This document shows, one piece after another, positions 62,180 through 64,000 of a stretch of DNA of 64,000 bases. This DNA comes from Candidatus Nitromaritima sp. SCGC AAA288-L16. Lineage in GTDB: Bacteria; Nitrospinota; Nitrospinia; Nitrospinales; VA-1. Under the pieces are notes generated by a model. The model saw nothing but the letters and a program-made list of their open reading frames with translations. It had not been told where the DNA came from and made no database searches. The stretch lies in the NCBI GenBank assembly GCA_000372225.1, contig AQTY01000002.1, forward strand, positions 52,875 to 116,874, in the 5' to 3' direction. The position numbers and the translations under genes are program-made. Within the stretch, counting starts at the first letter, position 1. Every line of letters begins with the position of its first letter.

Positions 62180-62358
62180 TCAAAAGTATGCTCCAAAGTA
62201 GGCATACAAGACGCTCGAGACAGCTAGTCCGCCCAATTTTATTGCATCAAATAGCTGTTGGTCGGACCGAGTTTCTAAATAATCACCCTTTGTATGATCA
62301 CGGGACGGAACCACCAAATACGGAGCATTAATTCCATCGCCATGTCCTTGGATTCATC
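62180..62358 (-). pseudogene. Cytochrome c domain remnant
   Basis: A startless minus-strand frame reads HGDGINAPYLVVPSRDHTKG, then DYLETRSDQQLFDAIKLGGL, AVSSVLYAYFGAYF and a stop. This matches the middle of class I cytochrome c domains after the C-x-x-C-H motif (…G.G…RDH…R.D..L..AI..GG.A…). The haem-binding CxxCH and the axial-Met segment are missing. A short decayed fragment in the gap between DUF1015 and the methyltransferase. Confidence 0.6.
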
Positions 62359-62511
62359 GATGAGATAAAACATTTAACTAATCTCAACCTGTCCTTAATC
62401 TCTTTATCGAAACAATCATACTCTTAGTAAAAAGAGGATTAACATTTGATAAAATGGTTTACCGATTTTATTACTTGGATACGTAGAATGCGCTGCTAGG
62501 GGTGGTTTTTT

Positions 62512-63705
62512 GTGTTTTTAGTTGATTTTTCTCTAATGGTTTTTTTTTTGATTGTCGATAAAAAGGCGACGGAAAAGATAAATAAAACGGTAGTTTCTAA
62601 AATTATGCCAATATCAGAAATCACTACACTTGGGACTCATAATCAACTGCTTGACCAGCAGATTGGGTCAATAGAGAAAAAAAAATCTTTCGCTAAGATT
62701 CAACTGCCTGATCAGCGGATTGAATCAATGAAGAAAAAAAAATCTCCCCCTAATTGCATCTTCTGCAAAAAAAAACTCGATGTTGTTATTTTAAAAAATA
62801 TTTCAAGCAATGGAAATTCCTATAACATCCACGAGTGTGATCAGTGCGAGATAGCTATGCTAAACCCTTTTCCTTCTGATACAGAACTGGCCAAGCTATA
62901 TTCCACTGGAAATTACCGAATAACCAACGGGAAGAGATTTGGCCATATAATTGAAACCTTAATCCACTTAGGGAGAATAAGAAAACGAAAACGAATAAAC
63001 AAATTTGTAAAACCAGGAAAAATTCTTGATATTGGGTGTGGGCGTGGATTATTTCTTGACGTGATGCGTCGCGGTGGTTGGGACACAATTGGAACTGAAT
63101 TTAACGAAGAAACAGCCTCCCATGCCATTAATACCTACGGTCTAAAAATCTTACCGGGAGACATAGCCCAACATAAGCTACCAGCCGAAAGCCTTGATGC
63201 TATTAACATTAACCAAGTACTAGAACACCTCAAAAACCCTGATAAAGTCCTAGAGGAAAACCACAGATTATTGAGGAAGGGCGGTATTTTAATTATCTCT
63301 GTCCCCGATCTCCGGAGTCCGCAGTTCGCCATTGGCAAGAAAAACTGGGCCTATTTGGACCTACCTTTCCACCTATTCCACTTCACTGAAGAGGGACTCA
63401 GTGAACTTCTCAAAAAAAATGAATTTAAAGTTAAATATATTAAAAGATTTAGCTTAGAGATGGGTCCCTTCGGTTGGCTACAAACTTTGCTCAATATTTC
63501 TGGAATACGATTTAACCTTCTATACGATCTATTGAAATCTCGTGAGTTAAAAGATGGAACTATGGAGACTATTAGCCCTTGGGGAATAATTGCTACCTTT
63601 CTGCTACTACCCATTTATTTTCCCCTCGCTATGATATTGTCTGTTTTAGAACCTTTGATTTGGAAAAGAGGTGGGTCAATAGAAATTTACGCTGAAAAAA
63701 AATAG
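62512..63705 (+). CDS. Class I SAM methyltransferase with zinc-type N-terminus
   Basis: The core starts near residue 80: CIFCKKKLDV..., HECDQCEIAMLNPFP (zinc pair), then LDIGCGRGLFLDVM (SAM motif I), INQVLEHLKNPDKVL and GGILIISVPD. A C-terminal hydrophobic segment (IIATFLLLPIYFPLAMILSV) suggests membrane association. The N-terminal ~75 residues are low-complexity with two related segments (DQQIGSIEKKKS, DQRIESMKKKKS), so the true start may be ATG 62731 rather than GTG 62512. Probably acts on glycan or lipid intermediates. Confidence 0.8.
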   Translation: MFLVDFSLMVFFLIVDKKATEKINKTVVSKIMPISEITTLGTHNQLLDQQIGSIEKKKSFAKIQLPDQRIESMKKKKSPPNCIFCKKKLDVVILKNISSNGNSYNIHECDQCEIAMLNPFPSDTELAKLYSTGNYRITNGKRFGHIIETLIHLGRIRKRKRINKFVKPGKILDIGCGRGLFLDVMRRGGWDTIGTEFNEETASHAINTYGLKILPGDIAQHKLPAESLDAININQVLEHLKNPDKVLEENHRLLRKGGILIISVPDLRSPQFAIGKKNWAYLDLPFHLFHFTEEGLSELLKKNEFKVKYIKRFSLEMGPFGWLQTLLNISGIRFNLLYDLLKSRELKDGTMETISPWGIIATFLLLPIYFPLAMILSVLEPLIWKRGGSIEIYAEKK

Positions 63706-63854
63706 CCCCTTATCAAATGATGCTTGTATCTTTATATGTGGCTCAACAACCAAAACCTTCGTGCACAATAGCATAATAGTTTTCCCAACAACCGTCCTAG
63801 AATGACCTTGAATCCTAAACTCACACGACCTTCTATAATTTAAATTTAAACAAC

Positions 63855-64000
63855 ATGTCAAAAGTTTTACTCATAAACCCTTCATATCAGCCTAGCTACG
63901 GGGGCACCAAAGCATCCATCGTTAACCCCTTCTTTCCAACTCTGGGACTGGCCACTATTGCTGCGACTGCCAAACAACGCGGACATGAAGTGGAAATTCT
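63855..64000 (+). CDS. B12-binding radical SAM protein, N-terminal part (runs off window)
   Basis: ATG 63855 begins MSKVLLINPSYQPSYGGTKA, then NPFFPTLGLATIAATAKQRG and HEVEI, the standard N-terminus of cobalamin-binding radical SAM enzymes. Truncated by the window end, so the cluster motif is not visible. Third such gene or remnant in the last 8 kb. Confidence 0.75.
   Translation, partial: MSKVLLINPSYQPSYGGTKASIVNPFFPTLGLATIAATAKQRGHEVEI

Overview
The window is AT-rich bacterial DNA (about 38-40% G+C by eye, not computed) from a Gram-negative organism. An LptG-type lipopolysaccharide exporter, several lipoproteins, a PBP1C/alpha-2-macroglobulin pair and an SspB with the ClpX-docking tail LRVIK all point to a double membrane. 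The B12-binding radical SAM proteins, pentapeptide and Sel1 repeats, DUF1015, DCC/LMF pair and a truncated cytochrome c would fit a marine lineage such as Nitrospinota or a relative, but no rRNA is present and the assignment is tentative.

Layout. 1-18.5 kb is an accessory region: a frameshifted SGNH/TPR gene, a radical SAM enzyme, small zinc and membrane proteins, a GDPD-like lipoprotein, two M28 peptidases, a pentapeptide-repeat protein, an NfeD/SPFH pair, a Vgb-like propeller and a seven-gene cluster led by an HU protein. It is punctuated by copies of one repeat: a ~100-bp module, usually joined to the 3' half of tRNA-Pro(TGG) and its terminator hairpin. Copies lie at 1.3, 4.5, 6.0, 11.8, 13.5 and 16.5 kb. 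A seventh module copy, at 37.7 kb, is joined instead to the 3' half of tRNA-Lys(CTT). The complete tRNA-Pro is at 41.05 kb. These look like attachment-site scars of tRNA-targeting integrative elements. No integrase gene is present.

18.5-33.5 kb is an envelope block on the minus strand: LysM protein, STAS protein, alpha-2-macroglobulin, PBP1C, TPR protein, LPP20-like lipoprotein and PBP1A. A palindromic element (TTCGA-N4-TCGAA and GTTCGAGAAA half sites) recurs upstream of its transcription units and may be a shared operator. 33.6-38 kb holds an ADP-ribosylglycohydrolase with a Sel1 partner, a GC-rich patch with REP-like palindromes, and the tRNA-Lys scar.

38-50 kb is housekeeping: dienelactone hydrolase, LMF and DCC proteins, a His-rich Spy-like protein, tRNA-Pro/Arg/His, SspB, an MBL hydrolase, acetolactate synthase, a kinase-LptG-Ppx/GppA operon, a 2Fe-2S ferredoxin and EngB. 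50-64 kb is surface-polysaccharide or glycan-type territory: sugar epimerases, methyltransferases, an acyltransferase, glycosyltransferases, radical SAM enzymes, DUF1015, and two gene remnants (radical SAM and cytochrome c).
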